Shown here piece after piece: positions 39,601 through 51,380 of a DNA stretch of 64,000 nucleotides; the first letter of the stretch is position 1; every line of letters begins with the position of its first letter. The notes below the pieces were generated by a model. The model saw only the letters and a list, made by a program, of their open reading frames with translations, ran no database searches and had not been told where the DNA came from. This stretch comes from Vespa crabro (Eukaryota; Arthropoda; Insecta; Hymenoptera; Vespidae). Made by a program: the position numbers and the translations under genes. The stretch is from positions 2,141,732 to 2,205,731 of the forward strand of contig NC_060962.1 of NCBI RefSeq assembly GCF_910589235.1. Reading direction: 5' to 3'.

Positions 39601-40228
39601 TATATAATTTAAAATATTTTTATTATCTTTTTTATTATAGATGCCTCAAGTGACAAATCCTATAACACAACTTCAGCAACCAACTGGTCATCAAATAGGT
39701 CCTGCTCAACAAGGCACTGCTAGTCATATTCCAGTGACACAAGTACCGTCAAGCCACATGCCACAAGGACCTCACAATTCACAAATATCGGGTCTACCAA
39801 ATCAGATAGGTATAGCTCAATCAGTACCACCTACTAATATAGCTCCCCCACCACCAAGGCAAATAGTTCCAGCGACGCACGCACCACCTGGACAAGTTGT
39901 ACTTCCATCACAAATTGGACCACAACCTATTGGTATAGCTATTCCACAAGGGGCTCCAGTACAACAGCATGTTTCTACTATTATTCCACCTCAAAGAACA
40001 ACTACTATACAAGTTTCTGGTGGAGGTGGTACCGGAATGGTTCCATCAAATCAATCTCTACAAGGTCCTACAGGACCTAATTTAAATATGCAAGGAATGA
40101 CACAAATTTCTGCTACCCAAGGCCAACCATTTACATTTTCACAAAATTCAGCTCCACCAGCAGCAGAAAGTACTCCAGCAAAGGAAGAATTAAAGCCTGA
40201 AACAGCTGAATTAATTTCTTTTGACTAA
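36698..40228 (+). CDS. Hrs: Hrs / HGS, ESCRT-0 endosomal sorting subunit
   Basis: Eleven coding exons: 36698-36731, 36819-36903, 37203-37278, 37368-37556, 37625-37899, 37975-38050, 38108-38284, 38389-38744, 38832-39145, 39252-39550 and 39641-40228, totalling 822 residues (vertebrate and fly forms are about 760-780). The VHS domain (about 1-145) begins MFRTTNFDRLLDKATSHL. The FYVE zinc finger (about 155-218) has all eight zinc cysteines and the PI3P-binding RKHHCR motif. A ubiquitin-interacting motif (about 257-275) reads EEEDLQLAIALSQSEAEQ. A long helical core follows, then a Pro/Gln-rich tail ending in the clathrin box ELISFD. Hrs pairs with STAM on early endosomes and delivers ubiquitinated receptors to the ESCRT pathway. 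Every splice junction preserves phase and no defect is seen. Confidence 0.96.
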
Positions 40229-40719
40229 AATAGTCCAAATGGACATGAGGTTATACCATTATTACAGATGCATTTAAGAGAATTTACAGTTTCTTAAAGC
40301 TTACTCTGAAATTAGAACATTATTCTAATATCCTTCTTAAATATATTTATTTACAATATCCAATTTCCGTTTTTAATACCAAATTTAATATAATTTACAA
40401 GAAAGTGATACTATATACGTTGGAAATAGATGTAATACCTGTAGAAAAGTTAAAATTAAATTATGATAATAATGTTAATAAGTACTAAAATTTCCCACAT
40501 TATTTATAAAGTAAACAAAATACCATTTCACTTTAAAATATTAAAGAAGTCTTATAAATATTGAATGCAAAGTATGTTTAATACACAAATAATATTTTAT
40601 ATAGATAATTTAAATTACTTTTATTCTAGATTAAAAAACATATATACATTAAATCATTATGAGAAATATTATTCAAGAATTTATGTACTAATGAAGTAGT
40701 GTTCACATTTAAAAAAAAC

Positions 40720-40749
40720 AATAAATATGATATTTGTATAAAGAATAAA
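40720..40749 (+). terminator. Candidate poly(A) signals of Hrs
   Basis: AATAAA hexamers at 40720-40725 and 40744-40749, about 500 bp after the Hrs stop. They are the clearest canonical signals on this strand before the opposing gene. Confidence 0.5.
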
Positions 40750-40786
40750 ACGTATCTACAAAATATGTAATTACGTAACAGAAATA

Positions 40787-40810
40787 TTTATTACGATATA
40801 TTCATTTATT
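40787..40810 (-). terminator. Candidate poly(A) signals of the CLEC16A orthologue
   Basis: Minus-strand AATAAA at 40810-40805 and 40792-40787, about 300 bp beyond the stop at 41104. Confidence 0.5.
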
Positions 40811-41103
40811 AAAATTTAACGCGAATGTACTATTTTTTATACAAGTGTTCATTTTGTAACTGCAAATGGTAAAGTATGTAATTATACAAGAGGCAGTAAT
40901 AATTACCTGTAATATCAGTTACCAAATACTGTGAAAAAACATAGTTTGGAAAATTTCGAACGACATACAAATAGTTATAGATTAAATTGATTGAGGATTT
41001 TGTTTCTATTTCAAAAATGTATATACATTTTTCTTCTTTCATTAACTTCCTAACAAAAATTTTCCTTTTTCCAATTTTTAAAAATAATTCTATTCTTATA
41101 TAA

Positions 41104-44100
41104 TCACACTGTCTCCACTTGACCCTTTCTACGTGGTTTAATGTCTTTATTTTGAGGAGAAGTAAACGATGTTTCTTCGGAACGTTTTCTAATTATAGAT
41201 GAAGATTCACTATTAGTTGAACTACCAGGATTACAACTATCTTTCTTCTCTAAACATATATGAGATGCACTTGTTCCATTAGACGTTAAAGATGTTTTAC
41301 GATTACGCATATCCTCAAGAGGTATTTCTTCGCTACGTGGACGTGGCATTTTTGGAGAACTATCTCTAGATCGTAAACCATTTTCATGAATCTTCTCATT
41401 AGAGTTATTATCAACACGCTTACAACTAGTTGATGGAAGACCAAGAACAGGTCTAAGAACCTGTTCCCTGCGCATTTGTGCAGCGAATCCTGGAACTTTA
41501 TTTACCGTAAACATTGGTCTTGATTGATCCTTCTGCCTTTGTCCACGTCCAAGAATACCTAAAATAATTAATATTAAAAATATTATGTTATATATTGCGA
41601 AAAATAAAATTTAATGATCATATAATGATTTGCTTACGGTCATGTCGCATATTACGTAAAGCATAGTTTGGGGGAGTAGACGAATGAGGTATACTTGTTG
41701 GTATATCCAATAATCGAGCAATTTGATTTATCTTTTTTTGTCGTACTTTTATTTTACCTTTGGTTAACCTATATCATAAAAGAATTTCGTAATACGTTTT
41801 TTATGTAGATATAAACTATTTTATATAATACCTTTGTTTTGCGGCCATACATCTTATGTGGTCACTGAATATAAATTTAGTTGATAGTAACGGAACTCTA
41901 TTGCCTGTGCTATTACTCAAAGGCTTGTATATAGTTAAATTCAAACATCTGGAATCGTCCTTGTCACCTGCTACTTCAATATCCTGTAAAAAGGCTACTA
42001 ATTTTGCTACGCCCCACCCAAGCCTGGTAGTGTCAGGTTCAACTAGAATTAATTGTGTTACATCAACGACCAAAAACCAATGGATTTTTTGTCCATCTTT
42101 CCATATAACTGTACATGATATTAAGTCACTGTTATCTGTAACAGTTATCAGAATTAAAACATGTTTTATGAATCACAAAAATATATTTTAATTGTTTACC
42201 AATATTAATACCATATAGATATTTATCTTTTTTCTAATTATTACATAAAGCAATTATTTATTTTATTTTCAGATACTACTATTAAAAGATACTAATTCGT
42301 TCAGAGAAAACAAATAACTTTTACTTAGATCAAGCTTGTTGGTAACTTCTACACATTTATCTGGATTTGTTAAGGGTAACTGTGTTTCTTCTTCCATATT
42401 AATAGTGAAAGATAATTCCCGAATTAAGAAAAATACTCTAATCGCACGACGCGCTCTTTCCTCCTACATAAATGTAATTATTATACAGTAAAAATATTGA
42501 AATTTTTTTATATAAATTTTCAATTTAGGAGAATACTTACTTCACCACATGGTAATCGTTTGCTAAATTCAATACCAGTCATTGGGGTACCCGTAGGAGG
42601 TAACAAAATGTTACTGTCCATCATCAACCATTCTACATTTAAGGGTCTTTTTTGAATTTCATTATATTCGTCCTCAAACATATCCAAGAATATCTCTTCA
42701 TTCTAATAAATTTCATTAAAGAAATTTCAGTAAATTCATAACTGTAATATGTCTATGTTTGATCACATACCTTATAAAAGTTCCTCAAAAGTGCTGTACT
42801 TTGTTCTTTTGCTGCTTCAATTGCTGCTAAATGCGAATCTTTTAGAAGACTTTGTCCTTCTGATAAAACTAACTGTGTCAACAATTTGATTGTTAATTCT
42901 AATGTAACAAGTCTCACTTTAGCATCTAACAATAAAAAAATTTCTATTTATTAATATCATAGAAATAGATACTTATTTTAATTAATAATTGTATTTGATT
43001 GTATAACTCACTTATTTGACAGCTTAGAGTGATTATGTGAATTAGTCTATCTATTAATATATCATTGTACCAATTCTTTGTTTCTGCATTCTGTGAAGGA
43101 GATAAAACTAAATTCATTGTTTCACGATTTATACCCTTATAAATAAAATTACTAAATTACTACATAAAATTTATATTTATTATTATTATTCTGTATTTAT
43201 TTATCCATTACCTGATTATTGGCTAGTGCATAAAGTAAGCACAGTCCAAATAATGCAGCATAATCATTTTCTGTACAAAATAAGGAATTCAGTATAGTTT
43301 CTAAAAATGGTTTGTTTGATAATAGTTCAAGAGCATTATGTTGTATTTGACTCTGTGTTAATGGACTTTCTAGTGCCAAACGTTCTTTTTCTTCATCAGT
43401 AACATTCAAATGTTTTATGTCTTCTAGTTCTTCAGTCGGAATATTCATATCTAATTGTTCAGAGCTCTTAATAGATGTATCACAGGGCAACACATGAATA
43501 CGTGATGTGCTAGGTTTATTTAAATCTTGTAATTTTTCATCTATAGTTTCTCCAGTCTCACTTGTAAATTCTACATTATTATCATCATCATCATTAAGAC
43601 TTTCTGAAATGGTTAATGATTCACTTAGATTTTCTAAGGATTTTTCTAATGTTTCTTTTGGCTGTGAAAATTCGACTGATTTATTTGATGATATATCGCT
43701 AAATGTTTCAATCACTTTTCGTACTCCTATCTGAATCATATTCAAATCAGATTTAAATATCACAGCTGCTAAAGTATATATAAGAGGTCCGTGAGAAACA
43801 ATCAAAAATACTTGAGAAAGTAAAAATAATGCCACAACCACACTGACATATTTTCTTTCATCCTAACAATTAAAAAATTATTAATATTAAAGATCTATTA
43901 ATATTATTGTAAGATATTATAGATGATATAATTTACCTGATTTTGACAAATAAGATCTTTTTGTTTCATTAACGAATATACATATAGTGGAACTAATAAT
44001 TTATGCAACAGATGTTCTGAAAGTACTTTGTTAAGGTCGGGTATATTTAAGCAAAGTATATCATTTAAATAATGCAAATGATCCAAGTGTTCTGCCACTA

Positions 44101-45423
44101 AATCTGATAATCTATTTTGACTTTGATGACTATAACATAATAATAATAATATATTTATTTATTTATTTTGTTCATTCGTAGTAGTAATACGAAAATATGA
44201 AATGTTGCAATAAAACTTACTCTGCATCATTTCGAACACATGTATCCAATTCTATAATATGATTACCAATAAACCATACAAGATTACTAAAATAAGGTGC
44301 TGCTGTGCGATCTCTTATAAATGCCAACATAGACACATCTTCCACACGATATACATTTAAAGTCAAAGTTCTTACTGCTATACGAACCATACCCTCTGAA
44401 TGATTGAAAAACTTAATGGCTTCCGTATATAGAGGAAAGTCATTGGTATGCTGATAAAAATGTTAAATTACAAAGTATTCTTATATATAAAACATAATGT
44501 TTGTGTAATAAATGTGATTCAAATTGTGCAAAATAACAAAAGTAAAGTATATATTTCGTATACACAAACATTTATTTCAAATTTTAATTACTTATTAAAA
44601 TGAATTTCTTAAAATATTAATGAAAAAATTAGGCATATATGATATTAGATAAAAAGTGAAATAAGAAACATATAGGTTTATTACGTATACCTCGTTTACC
44701 TCGTTATAGAAGAAATGGATGGTATGAGTATTTAACTTCAAGCTTAAGGTTTTTAAGAAACTGATGTAATATGCCATTACCTCCTCATCACTGAAGTCAA
44801 ATTTGTGCACAATAATACTATTTACATGGTTATTACTTAGTAGGTAGTCTATAAATATTTTTCAAATATATAATACATATTATGAAAACAAAATAAACAA
44901 TTAAAAAAAATAATTTACATAAAATATAACTTACATAAAGATGTTTCATTGCGTATATTTTCAAATAAGATATTGAGCGTCTGAAGTAATTGAACACATA
45001 CATAACTTCCACATTTCTGCTTCATAATACGCAAGAAGAATGAAAGCATGTTCTTTTCTAAAAAGAAGCTGTGAACAATGTGCAAAAATTATTATTCATC
45101 ATATTTTGGTTAAATTCAAAGACGGAACAGAAGGTTAGATTAAATAATAAGTAATATTACTTACTCAAAGACGCTACTATCATTTTGGTCACCCCATATT
45201 AAAATTTCAGCTATTGAACGAAGGGTTTCTACTAATAAACCTCTATTATTTTCAGAAACTGTTTGATTCTTCGACAGAACATTGTACAGGTACCTAAGCA
45301 TAACATAATATTTAAAATCATAATAAAAAATTGAAATAAATGTACATACTTAAGGTGCTCTAATGAATGTGGATTTTTTGGCTTCCAAAGGCCTCCTCCA
45401 AACCAACTACGACTTCGAAACAT
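41104..45423 (-). CDS. ema: CLEC16A / endosomal maturation defective (ema) orthologue
   Basis: Fourteen exons in transcript order: 45423-45350, 45293-45165, 45068-44935, 44848-44700, 44450-44221, 44129-43937, 43862-43212, 43135-43012, 42925-42771, 42702-42541, 42463-42325, 42135-41832, 41768-41638 and 41558-41104, giving 1,009 residues (human about 1,050). The N-terminal FPL domain is strongly conserved: MFRSRSWFGGG, ETLRSIAEILIWGDQNDSSV, HKFDFSDEEVMAYYISFLKT. Later blocks (LLPPTGTPMTGIEFSKRLP, EPDTTRLGWGVAKL, FIFSDHIRCMAAKQR) also match. The middle is acidic and Ser-rich and the C-terminus is Ser/Arg/Lys-rich. In flies Ema is an endosomal membrane protein acting with the HOPS complex in endosome maturation, autophagy and mitophagy. 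An in-frame ATG two codons upstream (45429) is possible; 45423 fits the family start. Several introns are only 55-100 bp. Confidence 0.94.
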
Positions 45424-45429
45424 TTTCAT

Positions 45430-47895
45430 ATGTATAAACTTAATTGAGTATGCTTTACAATGTATTCATGTTTGATTTTAGTTTAATTTAATTTCTTGTA
45501 AATATTACTTCATGTCGTTTAGATAAATTGTGTGAGATTTGATGATTTATATATGTCAAATATGTCTAAATATACGGATTATTTCAAAGATGCGTCATAA
45601 AACATATTACATTGTTTTAAAATAAAGGTTATTATCTATCGAAGAATTTCTCTTTTGCAATATATTTTGGCCTAATTACTGATCTTACTTCAAATGTCGT
45701 CACATATCATCATATATTTCGAGTTTACACATTGTACAAATTACAACGAAGTGTATTATATACGATAAATTTGTAATATTCTACTCAACACAACACGCGA
45801 CGCAGTTCTACGTTAAATTACGAACTATGAACTGGCGTGTTGTATGTATGTACATCTCAAGTCAGGTTATCTCTTTAAGGCAATTCATCACCTTTCGGTC
45901 GAAAAGTGTGACTTCAGCGACAGGTATGGACAAAATATGAACTACATCCACAAGCAGAGAACACTCCACTTTCATGCACTATCATATCAGTCTATAAGCT
46001 CGAATAGCTTATATTCTTACGCATAACATAACGATCGGGTTAGTTTGAGTTAGAATAGATAATTTAGTAGGATATGAACTCACGATTTTCATTCTTTCAC
46101 ATTAATATCCTTCTTTAATGTGTGTAATATGTCTGTGTAGTAATCCATGATAAATATGATGATGCAGCACAGGTACGCTGTATTTATTTTACGATATAAA
46201 TGCATAAAGAAAAATAAATATAATTGATATGAAAATTAGTAAATACTTATATATCAAATATTATTTTATATGATAAATGTATTTCTCTTTCTACTTCTTC
46301 TTCTTATCATTATTCTCATTATTATATTATTGTATTATATATCATTACCATAGTGATAATAATAATACTATATAAAGTTTCTCTTATAGGAGAAACTACG
46401 AAAAAAGAATAGTACTTAGAGTTTTATTTCATAGACAGTGCTAGCAATAGACAGAACTAATGTTTTGATTTTTATAAAAACAATATATAATATAATATAT
46501 TTTATATTCTTATTTATAATATATATTATAATTAATAGATATATATTATATATTAATATAAGTATATATTCATTAATTATTATTTTAGACCAAATAATCA
46601 ACAAAATCTTAATTTTTATATATTTAATATTTGTCCATAGAATTCTACTTATTTGTGGAAATATTATCAGCAATGTAAAATGTTAATGCTTTAATTTTTA
46701 ATTAGAATTGGATTAAAGGGAATTTGAAAATACATTGAAATATGCAGCCATTCGTCCAGTAGCACTTGCATTAAATCGAAATTCGATAAATAGCAATATC
46801 GACCCAGATCTCGTCACGTGCAGATTGCTGCATTTGGAGACCCATAGGCTAGCGGTGGCTCTACTTTAAAATCCGCGATATCAGATTGACATGCCACTTA
46901 TTGAAAATTCTGGCTCCTAACGTTAACTCGAAGCGACTTGCTCTCCACTTACAGATAGCAGAACCGTCGTAATATTGAAAGTTTCAATCACTACACTATT
47001 AAACACGACCGTTCATGCTTTTTGAATTTCGAAAAATAAAACGAAGTCTACGGTATGACTTATTCGCGCCCGCGTATAATATGCTTATGCGAATTTACTA
47101 TTGTTTAAATATATATATTATGTTTAATATATATAACATTTAATTATTATTAAATATGTATAATAAGATTGTTTAAATAATTATGAAAATTATTCTTAAG
47201 AAAATTATTCTTATTAGCATGGACGACTGATTCTTTATTTTCTTATTTTTATCGTACATTCATCAGTCGAAAATTCATTAAAAAGCTTGAATAATGCAAT
47301 GGCCTGTTTTTAAGTATGGCGAAACGCGTTTTCTTGCATTTGAAATGAATTAGAAAATCTGAGCATCGATTAACGCATACAAAACAAGCAAGCAATCGGC
47401 TATTTCACGAAAACAAACTATATATCATTCTATCCCGTTTATAAGAAAATCAGTAATAAAGATAGGTGTTTTTTTTTGCTACAAAGTTCCAGGGATCTAA
47501 TATATGAAATTTTTTTTTAACGATAAATGTCGAAAATAGCATTTACGGTGAGTTCAGACATAATTCTTGAAAAATTTTGGTGAACAAGATGAAAAGCTTT
47601 ATTTTTATATATAAACTGTTGTCGAAAAAATACCATTTTATATTCACTCATTATTTATATTCTATTATCTATATTCATTTCTCCATTATAATAATGTACT
47701 TATATTCGAAAATTATGTGATCACGGCGGGTAAATAGGTAACCAATCAAAACATAGTTACTTTGTTGCACTTTTCACTATGAGGTTATGTACATTTAAGT
47801 CAATTCGTGTATTATTTATACTGTAACGAATGTGTCTTTTTAAGTGTATATAATATTTTTTCTTTAAAAGAAAATATTTTTTTGAATCATTTATA
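45430..47895. other. Spacer between divergent ema and Dnmt2
   Basis: About 2.5 kb containing the upstream regions of both divergently transcribed genes. No TATA box is obvious and no conserved coding region was found. An A+T-only block (about 46450-46680) opens meaningless Ile/Tyr frames. A more balanced block at about 46780-47000 contains a CACGTG and a GTTAAC and could be regulatory. Confidence 0.5.
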
Positions 47896-49092
47896 ATGCG
47901 AATATTGGAACTATATAGTGGTATTGGCGGAATGCATTATGCCTTTCGAGGTACATTTAATTTAAATCTTATACATATATATTAATTGCACCAAAAAGAC
48001 ATTACAAAATTTGTATGAATTAAATATTTGTTAATTGTTTCTTCATTATCATGTTATTTTCTAGAAAGTGGAGTGGTTGGAAATGTTATTGGTGCAGTGG
48101 ATATAAATCCTATTGCCAATAATGTATATAAACATAATTTTCCAGAAGTCTTACTCATGAACCGCAACATTGAATCTATAAGCGAAGAGGAAATTATAAA
48201 TCTAAATATAAATATGATACTTATGAGTCCTCCTTGTCAACCATTTACTAGAGTAGGATTGCAAAAGGACAAATTAGATAACAGATCGTGTTCACTGTTT
48301 CATCTTTTACAAATTATACCACAAATTTCATCTTTGAAGTATATATTATTGGAGAATGTGAAGGGATTCGAAAACTCAGAAACAAGAATAGAATTACTGA
48401 AGTGCCTTAAAAATTGCAATTTTAATTATAAAGAATTAATTTTAAGTCCAAATCAATTTGGTATTCCAAATACCAGGCATAGATATTATTTGCTTGCTAA
48501 GAAAAAAGGTTTAAAATTTTGTTTTGATGATTCTGTATTAGACCATAGCCTTTCTCAAAGATTAATGACACTTCTTCCACAAAGTAAACATAAACTACTT
48601 ATAGAAAAAGATCATGTAGATAATATGGAATGCGGTATTATCTGTTATAAATTAAAACATATTTTAGAAACTTGTGAAGAATCATTATACTTAATTCCTA
48701 GAAATATTCTACAGAAACGAGCTACACTGTTAGATATAAGAACAGCAGAAAACTTTGGATCTTGTTGTTTTACAAAAGCTTATGGACATTACATTGAAGG
48801 TACAGGTTCTGTATATTGTCCATTTTCAGAAGAAATAGTACAAAAAAGACTTATTGAATCAACCAAATATGAAAAATATTCAGAAGATCAATTACAACTT
48901 TTTTTATCTTTGAAGTTGAGGTATTTCACACCAAAAGAAGTGTCTAGGTTAATGTGTTTTCCAGAAGATTTTACATTTCCAAATAGTACAACAATTAAAC
49001 AAAAATACAGATTATTAGGTAATTCAATTAATGTTGATGTAGTTAGCAAATTAATATTTTTATTATGTACTAAAGAGAATGAGAATATATGA
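47896..49092 (+). CDS. Dnmt2: Dnmt2 / TRDMT1, tRNA cytosine-38 C5-methyltransferase
   Basis: Two exons, 47896-47950 and 48065-49092, giving 360 residues (fly about 345, human 391). The 114-bp intron splits a Glu codon (G|AA). C5-methyltransferase motifs are in order: motif I LELYSGIGG (residues 4-12, AdoMet binding), motif IV PPCQPFT with the catalytic Cys near residue 76, motif VI ENVKGFE, motif VIII near QFGIPNTRHRYYLLAK, the Dnmt2-specific CFT signature in NFGSCCFTKAYGHY, and motif X GNSINVDVV. There is no regulatory N-terminal region, so this is the tRNA-modifying Dnmt2 rather than Dnmt1 or Dnmt3. It methylates C38 of tRNA-Asp and related tRNAs, protecting them from cleavage. The frame is intact with all catalytic motifs. 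Confidence 0.95.
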
Positions 49093-49104
49093 AATATTTA
49101 TTTA

Positions 49105-49110
49105 AATAAA
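49105..49110 (+). terminator. Poly(A) signal of Dnmt2
   Basis: AATAAA 13 bp after the stop codon, implying a very short 3' UTR. Confidence 0.55.
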
Positions 49111-49510
49111 AGTATTTGTGAGTTACAAATTATATAAATTTTTCAACTTTATTATAACAATTTTATATTCAAAGTTAATAAAAGCATTATAGAATTGTTG
49201 ATATACTTAATGTACTACGAAAAGTACATACGTAAGAGATATAAAATTATGTACCATATAAATAATATAAATAATAAGTACTTATAATATTTTTAAAAAT
49301 TTGATAGACAATTTAATAAACTATTTTCTTTATTATAACACGCACATAAATTATTTCAATACAGATACTAAATTGAAGTTTTCCCAATAATAAAGATTTG
49401 TTTTAATTATTTATTGGTGATCATATCATGATGAGTATATGAATTTCTATTAATTATTCATTATATTTAGAAGTTATACATTATATTTACAAAAACTAGT
49501 TATATGTACT

Positions 49511-49517
49511 TATATAC

Positions 49518-49567
<50 letters not shown>
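49511..49567. repeat. (TA)n microsatellite
   Basis: TA dinucleotides with one or two CA interruptions, in the predicted 3' UTR of maf-S. Confidence 0.9.
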
Positions 49568-49571
<4 letters not shown>

Positions 49572-49587
49572 TAGTATTGTTTAAAAT

Positions 49588-50275
49588 TTATATGATTTCT
49601 AATTCAGATGGAATATGAATTTTTTTTTCTGCAGCAAATTTTTTGAGTGCCTGATATTTGGAATGCCAAGATTCTATTTCTTCCCTCATGCGATTATTGT
49701 CTTCCTGCATTGCTTCCATATCACGATATTCCTGAGTCTTTTCTGATTCTAGCTCATCTTTCTGTTCTATGCGTTTTATACGGCAACTGGCTGCATAACC
49801 TCTGTTTTTTAAAGTTCTTCTTCTTTGCTTCATTCGTACTATTTCTTCTCTCGACAATCCACGCAATTTCAATTGTCTATTCAAATCTCTGACAGATATT
49901 GTAACGAGTTCATCATCACTAATATCCAAACATGGTCCTGGTGAAAGGGGATCCTATACAAAAACAAGAATATGTAATAAACAAGATAAATAAGTAAGTC
50001 AGATAATAAAGATTACACTAATAAAATAAAAATATAAAATAAATTCAATTACATTTATTTTTCATCTATTTTAAAAACAATAATATTTTACTGATTTTTA
50101 TTGTAATTTGTAGATGATATCGCTACAACATATTATCGCAGACGTATTATTCATAATGTTATAGTAACGTACATTTATCAAAATAAACACGATCGGTAAT
50201 AATGAAAGACATTTTGCTCACGTGTGATAGTTGCCGACGTACCATCTTTATAGATCGCTTTCCGTCCATAGCCAT
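49588..50275 (-). CDS. maf-S: Small Maf bZIP transcription factor
   Basis: Two coding exons, 50275-50243 (11 codons) and 49953-49588, giving 132 residues. The extended homology region (SDDELVTISVRDLNRQL...GLSREEIVRMKQRRRTLKN) precedes the Maf basic region (NRGYAASCRIKR, residues 61-72, with the Maf-typical Tyr) and a leucine zipper. The protein stops soon after the zipper, with no transactivation domain, which defines small Mafs. These factors bind Maf recognition elements as homodimers or with CNC partners (Nrf2/Cap'n'collar) in oxidative and xenobiotic stress responses. The first exon is inferred from an in-phase GTACGT donor and an ATG; MAMDGKRSIKM then joins DPLSPGPCLDISDDEL. An AG at the end of a T-rich tract just before the ATG suggests a further 5' exon. 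Confidence 0.93.
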
Positions 50276-51232
50276 TTTTTACCTGAAAATATTCACGTTC
50301 CAACGTAAAGCGAACAAAAAATAGAACGTTTTCTCCAGCCTTCTGTGGTTTCTCGATCAATTTGCCTAGTCATTCTAGAACACGAAACGACGACAGTAGC
50401 AGCCATGATAGATATTATCATATATATCATTCTGAAAACATCGAATTTTCTTAAACGATATAATTTATAATATAATTTTATTTATGTACACAATTAAAAT
50501 ATACGGCTTTTTATAGGACGATTTCTTTAAACGTTGTAAAAATACTTTTAAGGCTGTTTTTTTTTTACATATTTATATTGGTACAATAATTTCATGCATT
50601 TTATTCATTTGGGTATAGTGACGCCATCTGTTAAGGTAAAAGTACACTTGTTAGATAGTATACTTCGATTTCGGATTAGTATTTACCACGTATTCTGCTA
50701 AAATGTAATGTTACTTTAATAAAATGGTATTTTTAATCAATTTTTTTGTTGCAGAAACAATTTACTGTAGATATTAGTATTAATATAAATAAGTAATATA
50801 AAACTTATTGTTTAAATAGTTTTTACCGTATAAAATTATCTGAATAAATGTCCTTTAAGTGGAATAATATTACGAACATAAAGAAAGCATACAAATCATC
50901 TTTACTTTTTAAACATATAAATATACATACATATGTATGTACATTTAAAATATTGTTCTTAAAATTGTCATAAGAAGTTAAGATAAAAGTAGATTAAAGC
51001 GAATAAGATTCTAGAAAATACATTTTGCGTTTTTTTTTTTTTCTTATGCATTATATTATTATTATTATTATTATTATTATTTTACTCGACTTAGTTATGT
51101 TTTAATTAACTTACGAATATTTGGACATCCAAGCTAGATGGCTTCTATTCTAGAGTTTTTATCTCGTGTAACAATAAAAAAATAAAAGTATCGGTGTCAC
51201 AATAATATTGACTAACTTTTTTCTCTTTTTAG
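50276..51232. other. Upstream region of maf-S, non-coding
   Basis: Holds the presumed maf-S 5' UTR and promoter, an ACGCCATCT motif at 50631-50639 (the inverse of the AGATGGCG-type motif seen before Hrs), and an (ATT)n run at 51052-51081. No coding region seen. Confidence 0.45.
51052..51081. repeat. (ATT)n microsatellite
   Basis: About nine ATT trinucleotides. Confidence 0.85.
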
Positions 51233-51380
51233 ATCCCCGATAGTAGTCATTATCTTCCCGTAGTAACTCAATAGCCGAGAAAATGGCAAGAAGAGAAGAA
51301 AAATGTATGGTGAAGATGAGAAGAAAGAGGAAAAGGTGGAGAAGACGATGCTTGCAAGAACGAATAAGAAGAAAAAGAAG
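51233..51380 (+). other. Candidate exon encoding a short, very basic peptide
   Basis: A branch-point-like GACTAAC and a T-rich tract end in AG at 51231-51232. An AAG|GTAGTA donor follows at 51380/51381. Between them, an ATG at 51283 in excellent insect context (GAAAATGG) opens a frame through the donor, made almost only of Arg, Lys and Glu codons (MARREEKCMVKMRRKRKRW...). The bias reflects a purine-rich strand, so the coding reading may be illusory. No downstream partner exon was identified. Confidence 0.22.

Larger units (their letters stand above)
40229..41103. other. Convergent 3' UTRs of Hrs and the CLEC16A orthologue
   Basis: 875 bp of A+T-rich non-coding DNA between two convergent stop codons. 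Hrs-strand AATAAA motifs lie at 40720 and 40744. Minus-strand AATAAA motifs (TTTATT on +) lie at 40787-40792 and 40805-40810. The two transcripts should end within about 100 bp of each other and may overlap. Confidence 0.6.
49093..49587. other. Convergent 3' region of Dnmt2 and maf-S
   Basis: A+T-rich non-coding DNA. It contains AATAAA at 49105-49110 just after the Dnmt2 stop, a minus-strand AATAAA at 49415-49410 suitable for maf-S, and a (TA)n run at 49511-49567. Confidence 0.6.

Noticed and set aside
41856..42191. Plus-strand frame of 111 codons
   Set aside because: Antisense shadow of a conserved exon of the CLEC16A orthologue.
48028..48064. Alternative Dnmt2 start inside the intron
   Set aside because: It would replace motif I (LELYSGIGG) with unrelated residues. 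The spliced exon at 47896 restores the AdoMet-binding motif.
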